From positions 238,588,807 through 238,652,806 of the forward strand of contig CM022300.1 of NCBI GenBank assembly GCA_011799875.1: a DNA stretch of 64,000 nt, given 5' to 3'. Numbering within the stretch: the first letter of the stretch is position 1; every line of letters begins with the position of its first letter. A model generated the notes under the pieces. The model saw only the letters and a program-made list of their open reading frames with translations, was not told the origin of the DNA and searched no databases. Made by a program: the position numbers and the translations under genes. Positions 10,315 to 22,373 of the stretch are shown piece after piece. This DNA is from Thinopyrum elongatum (Eukaryota; Streptophyta; Magnoliopsida; Poales; Poaceae).

Positions 10315-11260
10315 GAAAGCGCGCTCATCGCCTTCCAGCGGGCGAATGTCGATGTGTTTGCATGGCAAGCATCTGACATCCCCGGCGTTCCCTGGGAGAT
10401 GATTGAGCACCATCTTGCTGTCTGTCCTCATGCGCGGCCCGTCAAGCAGAAGGTCAGAAAGCAAGCTTTGGAGCGGCGAGAGTTTATCATTGAAGAAATT
10501 AGGAAGTTGGAAGCGGCAGGTTTGGTTAGAGGAGTGCTCCACCCAACGTGGTTGGCCAATCTGGTTGTGGTGCGCAAGGCGAACGGGAAGTGGAGGCTGT
10601 GCATTGATTATACAGACATCAATAAAGCATGTCCAAAGGATCCTTTCCCCTTGCCATGCATCGACCAGATCATGGACTCCACTGCCGGGTGCGACTTGCT
10701 GTCATTCCTTGACGCCTATTCAGGGTACCATCAAATCTTCATGACAAGGGAAGATGAAGAGAAGACCGCGTTTATCACCCCATGTGGTACGTATTGTTTT
10801 ATACGAATGCCTTTCGGATTGAAAAGCGCTAGTTCAACGTTTGCCAGAGCAGTCCAGATCGGTTTTGAGCCCCAGCTACATAGGAATATGGAAGCTTACA
10901 TGGATGACATAGTGGTCAAAACCAAGGACGAGGCGACACTGATACAAGATCTAGAAGAAACATTTGCAAATTTGCGTAAGATCAATCTTAAGCTCAATCC
11001 TGAGAAGTGTGTGTTTGGCGTCCCATCCGGCAAGCTTCTCGAGTTCTTTGTGTCTCAGCATGGGATCGAGGCGAACCCTGAAAAGATCAAGGTGATTGAG
11101 CAGATTGAAGCACCAAGACGAGTCAAAGATGTATGTCGACTTGCTGGCTGTGTTGCTGCTTTGAGCAGGTTCATCTCCAAATCTACTGAGCGCGCCCTGC
11201 CCTTTTTCAAGATCTTGAAAAAGGTAGGTCCAATGAAATGGACTCCGGAAGCAGAGCAGC
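10315..11260 (+). pseudogene. Reverse transcriptase of element A
   Basis: Gypsy-type RT that copies element RNA into cDNA. Recognised from LVRGVLHPTWLANLVVVRK, WRLCIDYTDINKACPKD, LLSFLDAYSGYHQI, RMPFGLKSASSTFARA and the catalytic YMDD at 10897-10908. The RT itself is intact, but a TAG (10312-10314) precedes it. Near 11256-11262 the frame shifts: it should continue into ALQDLKRYLSSTPTLVAPK, which reads in the third frame. Confidence 0.92.
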
Positions 11261-12401
11261 GCTGCAAGATTTGAAGAGGTACCTCTCCTCTACGCCAACA
11301 CTAGTCGCGCCTAAGCTACAAGAGCCGTTGTTGCTGTATCTAGCGGCAACGAATCAAGTGGTCAGTGATGCGCTAGTGGCGCAGAGAGAAGTTGATGAAG
11401 AAGCAGTGGCAGTGGCAAGACCATCGGATGACGAGCCAAAGCTCTCCCCGGTAGGGTCTGGTGCCGGCAAGGCAAGACCCCCGGCAGGATCTGGTGCCGG
11501 AAAGTCAGGGCCCCCGACAGAGTCTGGTGCCGGCAAGGCGGGATCTGCGCAAGCAAATGGAGTGACACAGAAGAAGAAGATGGTGCAGCACCCAGTTTAT
11601 TTTGTCAGCTCCCTTTTGCAGGGGGCTAGATCAAGATACTCTGGTGTACAGAAGTTGCTCTTCGGCCTTCTTATGGCCTCGAGGAAGCTGCGCCACTACT
11701 TTCAGGCACATGAGATCACCGTCATCACTCGCTTCCCGTTGCAATGGATCTTGCACAACCCAGATGCAACTGGAAGGATTGTGGAGTGGGCGTTGGAACT
11801 GTCAAGCTTTGGTCTCAGGTTTGAAAGCACTTCAATGATTCAGAGCAGAGCCTTGGCAGAATTCATTGCAGAATGGACCTCAACGCCTGACGAGGAAATT
11901 CAAGAGACCACTCTCCCCAGCAAGGAAACGAGCCGCAACTGGATTATGTACTTTGATGGGGCTTTCTCACTGCAAGGTGCAGGTGCTGGTGTGCTACTTA
12001 TTGCACCCACTGGAGAGCACCTCAAGTACGTGGTCCAGATGCACTTTCCCCGGGAGAGATCAACAAACAACACTGCGGAGTATGAGGGACTGCTTGCTGG
12101 TCTCAGGATCACGGCAGACCTTAGAATTACAAAGCTCATCGTCAGAGGTGATTCGCAGCTTGTCGTCAAGTAGGTTAACAAAGATTATCAGAGCCCGTTA
12201 ATGGAAGCTTACGTAGATGAAGTGAGGAAGTTGGAGGAACGTTTTGATGGTCTGCAAGCAGAGCATGTTCCTCGAGCAGAGAACAACATTGCTGATGACC
12301 TGTCAAAACGTGCTGCCCTCAAGTTACCTGTGGAACTAGGAACTTTTGTGCTCCAACTAACTCAGCCATCCGTTGAACCATCGGCAGGACAGAATAAGTG
12401 A
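11238..12401 (+). pseudogene. RNase H and second (plant/archaeal-type) RNase H of element A
   Basis: Third-frame continuation of pol. First comes the RT-linked RNase H block (LLLYLAATNQVVSDALVAQRE and, after a repeat linker, HPVYFVSSLLQGARSRYSGVQ). Then a second RNase H with MYFDGAF, NNTAEYEGLLAGL and VRGDSQLVVK, supplying the D, E and D of the active site. A TAG at 12171-12173 replaces the expected Gln codon (KQVNKDYQSPLM) and a TGA lies at 12399-12401. Having two RNase H modules is typical of the Tat lineage. Confidence 0.88.
11451..11549 (+). repeat. Three 33-bp in-frame repeats in the RNase H linker
   Basis: Three exact-length 33-bp units starting at 11451, 11484 and 11517 encode VGSGAGKARPP, AGSGAGKSGPP and TESGAGKAGSA. 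They split the RT-linked RNase H block and contain the GCCGGCAAG word found throughout this element. Confidence 0.85.
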
Positions 12402-13799
12402 AGGAAGTTGAGCCCCGGCAAGTACTTTCCCGCCAAGCTCCCAGGAGCCGCCGGCAAGGAAGTTGCCGGGGACGACGCCAAGCTTGCCGGGGGGCGACGG
12501 GCTCCGGCAGGGCCTCAAGCCCTTACCGTAGAGACAACTGCTCCCATGGCAGAAGACACGCCTTTAATCCTTGCCATTGAGCCTCAAGCTCCAGCATGTG
12601 CACGGCACATCGTTCAGTTCCTCCAAATAGGGGAGCTCCCCGAGGAACAGGAAGTGGCGGAGAAAGTAGCCCGTCGGTCTAGCATGTACCAGTTTGTGGA
12701 CGATGTCCTGTACAGAAAAAGACCGAACGACGTGAAATTGAAGTGCATTCCTCAGGAGGACGGTCCAGAGCTGTTGGCAGAGATACATGGAGGCATATGT
12801 GGCTCTCACATAGGATCAAGAGCTCTTGCCGGCAAGGCATTCCGGCAAGGTTTCTTTTGGCCCACTGCCCTCCAGGATGCAACTGCACTAGTAACCAAGT
12901 GTGAAGCGTGCCAGTTCCATTCGAAGAAACTTCATTAGCCAGCCCAAGCTCTTCAGACGATCCCTCTTTCCTGGCCATTTTCGGTCTGGGGGCTCGACAT
13001 ATTGGGCCCCTTTCCCCATGCTGTCGTGGGCTTTGAGTACTTGTACGTCGCAATCGACAAGTTCACAAAGTGGCCAGAAGTGGAAGCACTGAGAAAGGTG
13101 ATAGCACAGTCAGCCGTCAAGTTCTTTAAAGGATTAGTTTGCCGTTTTGGTGTGCCAAACAAAGTCATCACCGACAACGGCACACAGTTCACGAGCCGCA
13201 CCTTCATGCAGTATATCCAAGACCTTGGCAGCAAAATCTGTTTTGCTTCTGTTGCCCATCCAAGAAGCAACAGCCAGGCGGAAAGGGCGAATGCTGAGGT
13301 GCTGCGGGGTCTCAAGACGAGAACTTTCGACAGGCTGCACAAGTGCGGAAGGCGCTGGATTGATGAGTTGCCGGCGGTCCTTTGGTCAATCAGGACGACA
13401 CCAAATCGAGCCACTGGCCAGACACCTTTCTCCCTGGTATACGGGGCGGAAGCAGTTCTTCCCACAGAACTCATATATGGGTCACCTCGAGTGCTCGCTT
13501 ATGATGAGCTTGAGCAAGAGCAGTTGCAGCAAGATGATGCTACGCTCCTTGAGGAAGATCGTCTTCAGGCTGCTGTGCGAGCCGCGCGCTACCAGCAAGC
13601 CTTGCACCGCTACCACAGCTGCAAGGTTCATGCCCGAAGCCTTGAGGAAGGCGACCTTGTTCTTCGGCATGTTCAGTCCACCAAGAATTCCAACAAGTTG
13701 ACGCCAAAGTGGGAAGGCCCTTATCGGGTAATACGAGTCACCAGGCCCGGCGCAGTCCGCCTGGAGACCAAAGATGGCATTCCAGTGAGCAACTCCTAG
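12402..13799 (+). pseudogene. Integrase of element A
   Basis: Inserts cDNA into the genome. The zinc-binding H2C2 part reads IHGGICGSHIG then CEACQFHSKKLH. The rve core carries D (VWGLDILGPFP), D (TDNGTQF) and E (SQAERAN). The C-terminal part (KLTPKWEGPYRV, then RLETKDGIPV) is present up to the stop at 13797-13799. A TAG at 12936-12938 interrupts after KLH where Gln is expected (QPAQALQ). The reading frame is otherwise continuous. Confidence 0.9.
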
Positions 13800-14630
13800 A
13801 ATATCGAACATCTTTGCAAGTTTTACCCAGGAGGCACGGTTGCCGGGACCCCCGGCAACCCCCTTTTGTACTAGCCTTGCCGGCAAGGCATATAACCCTA
13901 TGTACAAAGCCAGGCGCAGACCCTGTGCGCAGTTGAATAAGTTTAAGTATGTACAACTCTTGTTGATTTCCATGTTTATCTATATGCATGCCTGTCCAGG
14001 ATATTGTACTACGTTCATTTCCAGCAAGTACTGATGAACCGCCAAGGTTCCATGTTCCTATTTTCTCTTCTTTCTTTTTCTCAAAGGACAGAAGGTTCCC
14101 TCGCATACAAGTTTGCCGGGGGGGATAGAGAGTGTGGGCGCCAGCAGGCGACGTTCGAAGTGGCATCTTGCGGGAAAGAGTACAACAGCAAAAAAGCTAA
14201 GTTGTGAAACCTTGAGTGATTTTCTTTTAAATATGAGGTTATTTTCCTCGAACAATTTTGATTCTTGTATGGAAAACCTGCACGCGAAGGAACTTTGCCA
14301 GGATTGGTTACGCCTTTGCTCTGTTTCGAGTCCGCTCAACAGTTCAAGTGGCTGCGCTAAGAACGGCAAGGTATCTTGTCGGTAGCGACACCCCCAGCAG
14401 GCTGCTAAGGATCCGTTCCTCAAAGCGCTCGCGGCAAGGGTGCGCGCACCGGCAAGTTTTTCCCTGTAAAGCATAGGGTGTATGCCATACAAAGAGAGAT
14501 CAGATGAGAAAGATGGCATGGATTCAATCCAAAACACAGCAAGTTATATTACATCAATGGTTGACGCAGTTCTAACTTAAGATAAATTATCTCGGGCACG
14601 AGTTCATAGCGGCAAGGAGAAGCGAAGCGG
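13800..14630. other. Spacer between integrase and antisense ORF
   Basis: No convincing gene. It contains several CCGGCAA/TTGCCGG words (near 13840-13880, 14115 and 14450) and is 3' to both the integrase and the antisense ORF, so it may hold both transcript ends. Confidence 0.5.
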
Positions 14631-14874
14631 CTAGTCCCGGCGCTGGCCTTCCACCCTCTTGACTTGGTCAACTATGTCGACGATGGGCGCGATGAGCTCT
14701 TCAAGTGCCTTTTGTTCTGCATCCTCCGGCAAGCTGTCAAGCACGTTGGTGAGGTTGAGTCCAGGGTTCCTGTACGCCACCTTGGTGAGCACCTTGAGAA
14801 GGACGCCCCGGCAAAGCTTGCGGGATTCATTGGCCAGCTGGGTTGCTCGGCTAGAGTGGAGCAGCTTCAGGGCA

Positions 14875-17797
14875 TGTAACATCCCAAAATTCTAAATTTT
14901 GGAATGTTATATTAAATAAATAGTTTTGATTGATTGTTTGATTGTGGTGTGGTTGCTTGTGTGAAATTGAGTGAAATTTGGAAACTTTTTGAAAGTTGAA
15001 TGAGAGGGAATAAAATGACTTTCCCAAAACTTTCACCTTGCATTTATGATCTCCATGAATTCATATTCATTTCATCACAAAACCCTAGAGTGAAGATGAT
15101 ATCACTTCTTCCATTTAAATAAATGAAAAGGGTTTTGAAAAGATTTGAATTCCATTTGGAAATATTCCAAATTCGAAAACTTTATGCAACTCAATGATTT
15201 TCATGAGAGGAGATAAAATGACTTCTTCAAATTATTGAATATGAGTTGGAAGTTTAAAACAATCGAATTAAAGTCCCTTTGAAATTATTTTCAATTTGGA
15301 GTTATTTGGTTTTTATTCAAATGTTTTTATCCAAAAATAAAATATATGGAAATTAGGGTAAAATGATTCCCTTCAATATAAAATAGAGGGAATAAATTTG
15401 AAATCATTTTGGTATTTTTAAATGATTTTTATAGGTTTTATTGCAGCAGTAGCACTGTTTGCTTATTTAAATTTGTGAAATTTATTTGCCGCTGAAATAT
15501 GTTCATCTTTTAGAAAATCTTTTTCTGAAAATTTTGATATATAATATGCCTATGGAAATTTTTCTTATTTTCCGTTTTTTTTTTATTATTCTAAAAAAAA
15601 AAAACGCACGCAGACATGCGCGCACACGCGCAGGCCGGCCGAAGGCCCATGCGGCGTCGTTCCTTTTCTTTGTTTTTTATATTTTCGTCTGCCTTGGTTA
15701 CGTTTAGTCCCACATTGCCTAGCTTTTGACCTCTAAGCCTCCTTTCCACCTATAAATATAGACCCATAGAGCCTCCAAAAATCATCCGATTCGGGTTAAA
15801 TCAATATATTTTGGTTTGACTAGATTCACTAAATAAAAATATTTTTCTTCTCTCCGGCGGGACTTCTGAAAGTTGTCTTCTCTCTCGGAAGTCATCTTTT
15901 CTCTACCTTATAAAGGTATCTTTCTTTGTATTTTTTTATATACTCCCGTAGCTTATTATTTCTAGACTAGTACAGTAGAATAATTAGATTTATAAATTAG
16001 TCCTTGTATTTACATTTTAGGACTAGAATTCTTTTAGCCATAACTCTTTTTCTTCCGTAAAACAGCTTGGCCCTGATTTTTCAAATAGCCATAACTTTTT
16101 ACTCGTTCATCCAAATTAGACGAAACCAACGCCAATATTTTTGTCTTGACTCCACCTTTCTAGTGAATCTATCAAATAAACTTTTTGCAACTTTCAAATT
16201 TCGAAATTTGTTCAGATTCATATTCAAACTTGTTTTGGCTATAACTTGAGTTTCGTAACTCCGATTTAATTGATTCTTTTTGCTAATTGAAGCTCTTGAC
16301 CTAAACTTTCTGATAAGACCAAATCCACCCAATTTTGGTACTGTTAGAAATTGTTTTCTGTTGCAAGAGTTAATTGCTAGTTTTCGAAGTTTTTCGAGAT
16401 CTTTTCTTCGATTCTTTTGCATGAGTGCTTATGTATGCAATTGCTTGCTCACGTTAGATTGAACGGAGTGTGACGAGTAGAACTATCAGGAATTATGAGT
16501 GCGAAGGATCTTCATCAACAGTACAAGGCAAGTAACACTTTGATCATACTCTTCTATACCCAGTTTTTATGCATTAGTTTTATCCTCAAACACTACATGA
16601 CTAGGATGTGATTAACTTGTGGGTATTGGGAAGTAGATGATGAGGTAGAACCTATTGCCCTTTTATAAAACCCTTGGGAGTTACTTCCACGCTATGCTTA
16701 TGTTGCCATGCTATGCTCGTAGACGTGGATTGGGTTTTGAGTGTATCCATGACAGATGTGAGATTTTTAATTAATGGTTCAACTTAAGGTGGCAACTTTA
16801 ATACACATCTGGGTGGATTGCTTGTTTGGGCACCTGGGGATATACCAGTGTTGTCCTAGGAGATCCCGGGGATATACCGTGTGATCCTCCTACGGTCCGC
16901 CACCCAGGCTCAAAGGGATCATAAGATTATTCATGCTAGAAACTTCCGTGTGCAGCCATAAGCTATTATGGGCTCTAGCATAGTTGAGTATGTTACATGA
17001 CCTCTTTCAGTGGTAGGCTAGCAGATGTAGGGGAAAGTAGGTGTAACTGTCTACCCAGAGTAAAGAGTAAATGTTTCTGAAAGACTGTGTCTCGGTCATC
17101 CGTTTCTCAAACACCATGTAGTGCGAGAAATCCAACGGAGGAGATCGAGTCTTGTGGGGAAAAGTGCACAAACCTCTGCAGAGTGTAAAAACTAATCATG
17201 ATTAGCCGTGTCCCCGGTTATGGACATCTTGAGTATCTGGTTCTTGGATCATCATATTGAATCCCATCACTCTAAATTAATTTGTTGGGATTAATGATTA
17301 CTTTTAATTGGGATTGAGAGGGGGATTTACCTTCTCAATGTTCAACAACCACCATGATAGTTAAATAAAATATATTCCTTTGTTGTAGGGAAAAATTGGC
17401 TTTTCGCAAAACATATTAACCGTAGAGCCTCCACCAGCCATATATGCATGTAGTGATAGCATTTATTCTGTTCATTGCTCTACTGTGTTATCTTGCCAGT
17501 ATATTCAATGTACTGACCCGTTTCGGGCTGCAACGTCTCATGTTGCAGGATTCTTACGACGAGTAAGTGATACGTTAGGGTTACGATTTCTACACTCAAC
17601 TTTGCCGTTGGTGTTGATGGGAATCCACAACCCTGTTGTTACTTCCGCTATTTGGATTGAGGTAATAGTATTTACGTTACTTTATACATGTGATTTACCT
17701 CTGTTATAAATCCTCGAGTACTGTGTGTGTCAGCATACCGATCCAGGGATGACACTTAAGCACAGAGACTTTGATCCATTCGGGTCGGGTCGCTACA
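14875..17797 (+). mobile_element. Solo LTR of the 3-kb-LTR family
   Basis: Starts TGTAACATCCC and ends GGTCGCTACA. It is flanked by GGGCA on both sides (14870-14874, 17798-17802). Sequence order matches the reverse complement of the LTRs at 24369-27391 and 31046-34065, with more differences, so it is a diverged copy left after LTR-LTR recombination. It interrupts the antisense ORF of element A and is therefore younger than A. No coding content. Confidence 0.93.
15750..15758 (+). promoter_or_regulatory. TATA box in the solo LTR
   Basis: CTATAAATA in the LTR sense direction, followed by the conserved AGACCCATA. The same motif is kept on the minus strand near 26361-26370 and 33041-33051. Confidence 0.6.
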
Positions 17798-20700
17798 GGG
17801 CATCAAGGACAGCCTCGAAGAACATGGTCAGTCTGGCGCTCGTAGTTACCCTCTCCTCGAGGGAATACCTAAAAGTCGACAGGCCCATGGTGGACAGTTG
17901 TGTTGTGAGCCTCTCTGCGACATGAACAAGGCGCTCAATCTAGATCTTCACGCCTTTCTCATAGTCATTATAGGTGGCGGCGGCACTCTCAAGCAGTTGC
18001 TTCTCCTCCTGGAGGTCCTTAGCCAGGGTCTTCTCATGAGCCCTGCTGCTCTCAAGAGACTCCTTCAGCGTGGTCAGCTTCAACTCCAGATCAGCAATGG
18101 ATTCAGTGGCAGAGGAGAGTTTCTGGGTCTTTTCGGATATGGCAGTTTGCATCTCCGCCAAGTCATAGAGAGTTTTATCTCTGTTGTCTTTGAGCGTCGA
18201 GATCTCCTTGCCGTGCTTCTCTAGATCCGCCTCCAGTTTCTCCACCTTGCCGGCCAGCTCGTTCTTGGTGGCTTCTGCAGCTTCGGCGGCATCGACGGCT
18301 TCTTTTAGCTTGCCGGCATGGTCCAGGACCAGAGCGTCAAGCGCTTTCTTGTGCTCCTGCTCCAGCCCTTGGGTCCGCTGCGCGACAAGCTTCTCGATCT
18401 CCTCATCCTTTCCGCGGAGCTTGGCGGCAAGTGCCCCCTCGCGAGCGTCAAGGTCTTCTTCCTGAGCATCGAGCAGGATGCGGTGCTCCCTTAGCTGGGC
18501 GTCTTCCTTGCGGCCTCTTGAGCGGCCTCCTCCTGTGCCTTCTCAATATCGGACTGCTTCAGAAGGAGCTCGTCCCAACGCTGGCCTAGCTGCTCCTGGC
18601 CAGTCCTCAGCTCTTGTCGGGCCTCGGCGAACCAGACCTGCATCTGCTCGACACGCTTTTGGAAGTCTGCCTCTGCCGCATCGACAACCGCTGCCCTGGA
18701 GTCCAGTTTCTCCTTACGGGCACGGTGGAGCGCCTGGAGCTTCTGGAAGTTGTCGCTCATGGCCTGGAGGAGCTGGTCTTCTTTGGATACGCTGCTGCTG
18801 GCGCTCGGCTCGTCGACAACCTTGAGCCCGGCAGCGGCGATGACTTCTTCGTTGAAAGCCTCCCCCTCGGTTGGCGCTCCGGTGCTTGCCGTCCCCGGGA
18901 TGCTGACGAACAGATTGTCGCCAATCTTCAGGTATCTGCTTGAGGGGAAGGGGCTTCGGATGTCGACGGTTGGTCCTCGACCACCGTCTCCCCGACAACT
19001 GGGGGCTTCGGGACCGATGCAGCGCCAGGCGCTCCTGCGGCAGGAATGCCGTCAGTTCGGTCGCCGGTCTCCTTGCCGGCCTCCCCTGCAGACCCCTTAG
19101 CGGCCTCTTCATGCGCGTCTTTGGCGGCTTCGGCGGCAGCATCCTTGGCGGTCTCCTTGATGGTGGCGTCAACATCCATCTAATCCACCAAGGGAAGATC
19201 TGAAAGCCAAGGAGGAGAAACAAGATAAAACCAAGATTGAAGTTCAAAGCAGAAAGAGAAGAGAGAAAGATCATGCAGGAAGGGTGACGGGTGCCCGAAA
19301 GCGAGCGGCATACCTGTGACGAGCACCTGGGAGGTGGTTCCTTTCCCGGCACCATTCATTGCCGGTGTGGAATTGCCGGCACCCGTGCTTGCCGGCCCTT
19401 CCTCCACGCGAATGGGCTCGTCGATGGGAGCCCTTGTCGTGGATCCATCCCTGGGCGGTGTGGTTTACGGAGGCGGCATGTTAGGGTCGGCTCTCAGTAG
19501 CTCTCCTTGTTGTTGTTCTTCTCCTGCAAATCCAGCAAGATCATCAGCAAAGATACACACCCCAACACTCGCCAGCGGGAAATGAGTAACGGACTCACGC
19601 TGGGGGCTGAGTCGGGGGCTGCATCGTGGGCTGGGATCCGGGCTGATCGTGATCGTCTCCGGCGCACCTGAGGTGCTTGCCGGGGGCTCGTCGCCCGTCG
19701 AGGTCTTGGCTTTCTTTGCCATCCTCTGCGCCAATGTTTCCGTGTCTCTGCGGGGACAGGCCAAAATAAGATCAAAACAGGGACTCAGGAGATGAAGAAA
19801 GCAGTAAGGCACTTACTCATCTTCTTCTTCTAGCCTCTTCTCCCTCCTCGGGCTGAAGGAGGAAAAGTCAAAGTCGGCCTCCAGTATGGTGTCCGTGCGA
19901 GGGGGGTGGAAGATGGAGACCTGGGCCGCTTGGCCGTGGTAGAGGCGGCGGCTGCTTTTTCCTTTGCTGCCGCGGTCGTGCGCCTCATCTGGCGCACAGG
20001 TTGCGGCTGGACCTCTTGCCGCTGCGCAGCCTTCCCGGCCGCCCCCTTGACGGGGACCTCTTCGCGTGAGGAGGCTTGTCGGACTGGCTCGACAGAGCCA
20101 ACCCGCCGGAGGACATGTTTCTTCTTCCCCGGGACTGGAGGCTCCTCGTGCGGCTCCTCTTCAGCTGCCTCTTCAGCCGTCTCCTCAGCTGTCCCCTCGG
20201 CAGAAGGGCCCCCCGCTGTGTTCCCCGGCAGGCTCCCCCTGCTCAGCAAGATCCTCCTCTGCGCTGGCTTCGTCTTCCACAAAGCCAACGCTGCCAGCCT
20301 CCCCGGCAAGGGCTGCCTCTTCCACCCTGCTGGCAATATACGCCACCTCCTCATCGGTGGTGGGGCGGATGAGCTGCGTTTCTTCCTGGATGGCCCTCTC
20401 CGACAAGTTGTCAAAGAACTCTTGCACCCGCTCCACGTCTGGCTCGGCCCTGGTCTGATCAAGGCCATGGGTGTTAAACACCGGCATCATGGCGATGATT
20501 GAGGTCAGGGCGGAGTTGTTGCACAAAGGGATCACGCCCGCCGGCAACTTGAGCGGCTTGTCGGCCTTTTCGGTCTTGTCGGCCTTGAGGTGGAACAGCT
20601 TGTGGCAGAGAGCCGCATGCTGCATGACCGTCAAGTTGCTGTTCAGGCCGGGGCGCAGTCTCATGATGTCTGCCGCATTCTGGTATTCCCAAGCTGGCCT

Positions 20701-21854
20701 CCCCTTGTTCTGCAGAGGGGCGATGCGGCGGCGGAGGAAGTCGGCCCCAATCATTTCGATTGTGAGCTCGACAGCCTTGAGGCGATGGATTCTGGTGGTT
20801 GCAACTGTGAGCTTCCCGTCTTGAGGGTCGAGGTCACCCCAATTGCCTCCATGGACCAGTTTCGTCTGCCGGGCATACAAAATGGCTGCGGGTCCTTCTC
20901 CATGATCCAGCACCACTTGCCCCGCCATTCGTCCCACTTTTCCTTGTGGGTCCCGTCCGGGTACGTCTTCTTGGCGAATACCCTTGGGATCCAGGTGACG
21001 CAGCCAGAAAGGGCCCCGCCGGGCTGGATGCGGGGAACGAAATAATGGCGAAAGAGGGCCGTGTTGGGGACCACCCCGGCGAAGTTCTCACAGAGGTGGG
21101 TGAAGGTGGCCATACATGCCACAGCATTCGGCGTGAAATCCAAGATATGGAAGCCGAATGTGTACATGATGTCATTGAAGAAATCTGAAAATGGGGGACA
21201 GAGCCCGCAGTAGAAGTAATGACGAAGAAAGGGAATTTATCTGGGGCAGGCTCGGCGCAAGAAGCTGGGATGACGCGGGTAGCAGGATGCCCCGTCATCG
21301 CTCTCCCCCACATACACAGATACCGCTCCTTTAGAGCGCGCGCATCGAGCGTCGGAGCGAAGACGATGTTCTCCTTCCGCATCTTCACCAACTCGTTCTC
21401 CGGCACCTCTTCCCCCTCGCTGGCCTTGGACGCTCCCTTGCCCTTGCTCGCTTTGGGCGCCATAAGAAACTGGAGAGAAGCGGGAGGTCGAGGATGGTGG
21501 GAACGCAGGGGGGACAGCGGATGGATGAGGAAGCTCTGGTTTGGGCTCAAGGAGGAAGACGACAGCGGTTCCTAGATTGGAAAGGACGAAGGGGGTAAAT
21601 GAGCAGTGCCTTTGCGGATTCCTCTTTTTATGGGGAAGGCGTGAGGCTGCCTCTTTACTATCCAATGTGAAGGCATTTTTGCAGGCGTGCTGCTGCTGCG
21701 ACCGTTCCGCGCGCGCACCCCACGTCGCGCACTCAATGCCGATCATGGGGAAGTGCTACAGACGAGATGATTACAGCAGTTAACCCCTGCCACGTGTGCC
21801 CGCGCACTATTTGGGCCTAACCCAACAACGCGTCGCGCCCGCGTGTGTGGCCCA

Positions 21855-21868
21855 GGCCCGGGGGCTCC
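21855..21868 (+). other. Polypurine-tract-position sequence of element A
   Basis: GGCCCGGGGGCTCC sits immediately before the 3' LTR. Element B has GGCCCGGGGGCTAC in the same place, which supports a functional plus-strand primer site although it is not a pure purine run. Confidence 0.5.
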
Positions 21869-22085
21869 TGTCGGTGTACTAAAGTTTGGGCCCTTTTGTT
21901 ACCCCTTACTTGTGCACGGGCAGTTGCAGCCACGCCCGCGGCAAGGCCTGCCAGGGACAACTGGGAGCAAATACAAGGCAACCAAGATAGCATCTGAGCC
22001 AGTAATCAGAGAGCAGAAGACAAGCTGAGCCCCCGACAATGATTCTTGCCGGGGTGATTTGCGAGCCCCAGCAAGCTCCTTGCCG

Positions 22086-22205
22086 GGATGGTTTGCGAAG
22101 CCTCAGCAAGACCACCACCCTTGAGGTTGAGAGCTCTGACACATCGACAATGTCAAGACCAAGATCCAGGGGCGCCTGCATGGTGGCATGCAGATCTTTG
22201 TGAAG
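22086..22205 (+). pseudogene. Polyubiquitin fragment 1, 3' LTR copy
   Basis: Identical to the 5' LTR copy, including the missing base and the R74H change, so the capture predates insertion of this element. Confidence 0.85.
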
Positions 22206-22334
22206 AACAGAAGGCAAGTTCCCAGCAAGGCTCTTGCCGGGGACATTTGCGAGGCCACGGCAAGGCTCGCACATGGCAAGGCTCCTCGTCCCGCCACCGC
22301 TCCAGCGCAGCAACTAGCCTGCCTGCCAGGCAAG

Positions 22335-22373
22335 CACCTACGTGGTGGCATGCAGATCTTCGTGAAGATCCTA
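22335..22373 (+). pseudogene. Polyubiquitin junction fragment 2, 3' LTR copy
   Basis: Same LRGG-MQIFVK junction as in the 5' LTR. The base after the last Ile codon differs slightly (CTACAA here, CTGCCA in the 5' LTR). Confidence 0.8.

Larger units (their letters stand above)
14631..21463 (-). pseudogene. Antisense ORF of element A (putative gypsy-type transposon domain plus coiled coil), split by a solo LTR
   Basis: Long minus-strand coding region between integrase and 3' LTR. The likely start is the ATG at 21463-21461 (MAPKASKGKGASKASEGEE). The N-terminal part (LDARALKERYLCMWG, DIMYTFGFHILDFTPNAVAC, FRHYFVPRIQPGGALSGC, RIAPLQNKGRPAWEYQNA) resembles the plant domain called putative gypsy-type transposon (PF04195). 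A Glu/Ala/Pro-rich middle follows, then a long coiled coil (QALHRARKEKLDSRAAVVD; LEADLEKHGKEISTLKDN). The C-terminus (LTNVLDSLPEDAEQKALEEL) lies at 14883-14631, beyond the inserted LTR. Frameshifts occur near 21215, 20860 and 20200. Introns are possible but not resolved. Extra antisense ORFs at this position are known in Tat-lineage elements; their role is unknown. Confidence 0.75.

Noticed and set aside
11451..11549. GSGAGKS resembling a P-loop nucleotide-binding motif
   Set aside because: It occurs as part of a 33-bp tandem linker repeat in RNase H, with no surrounding ATPase fold.
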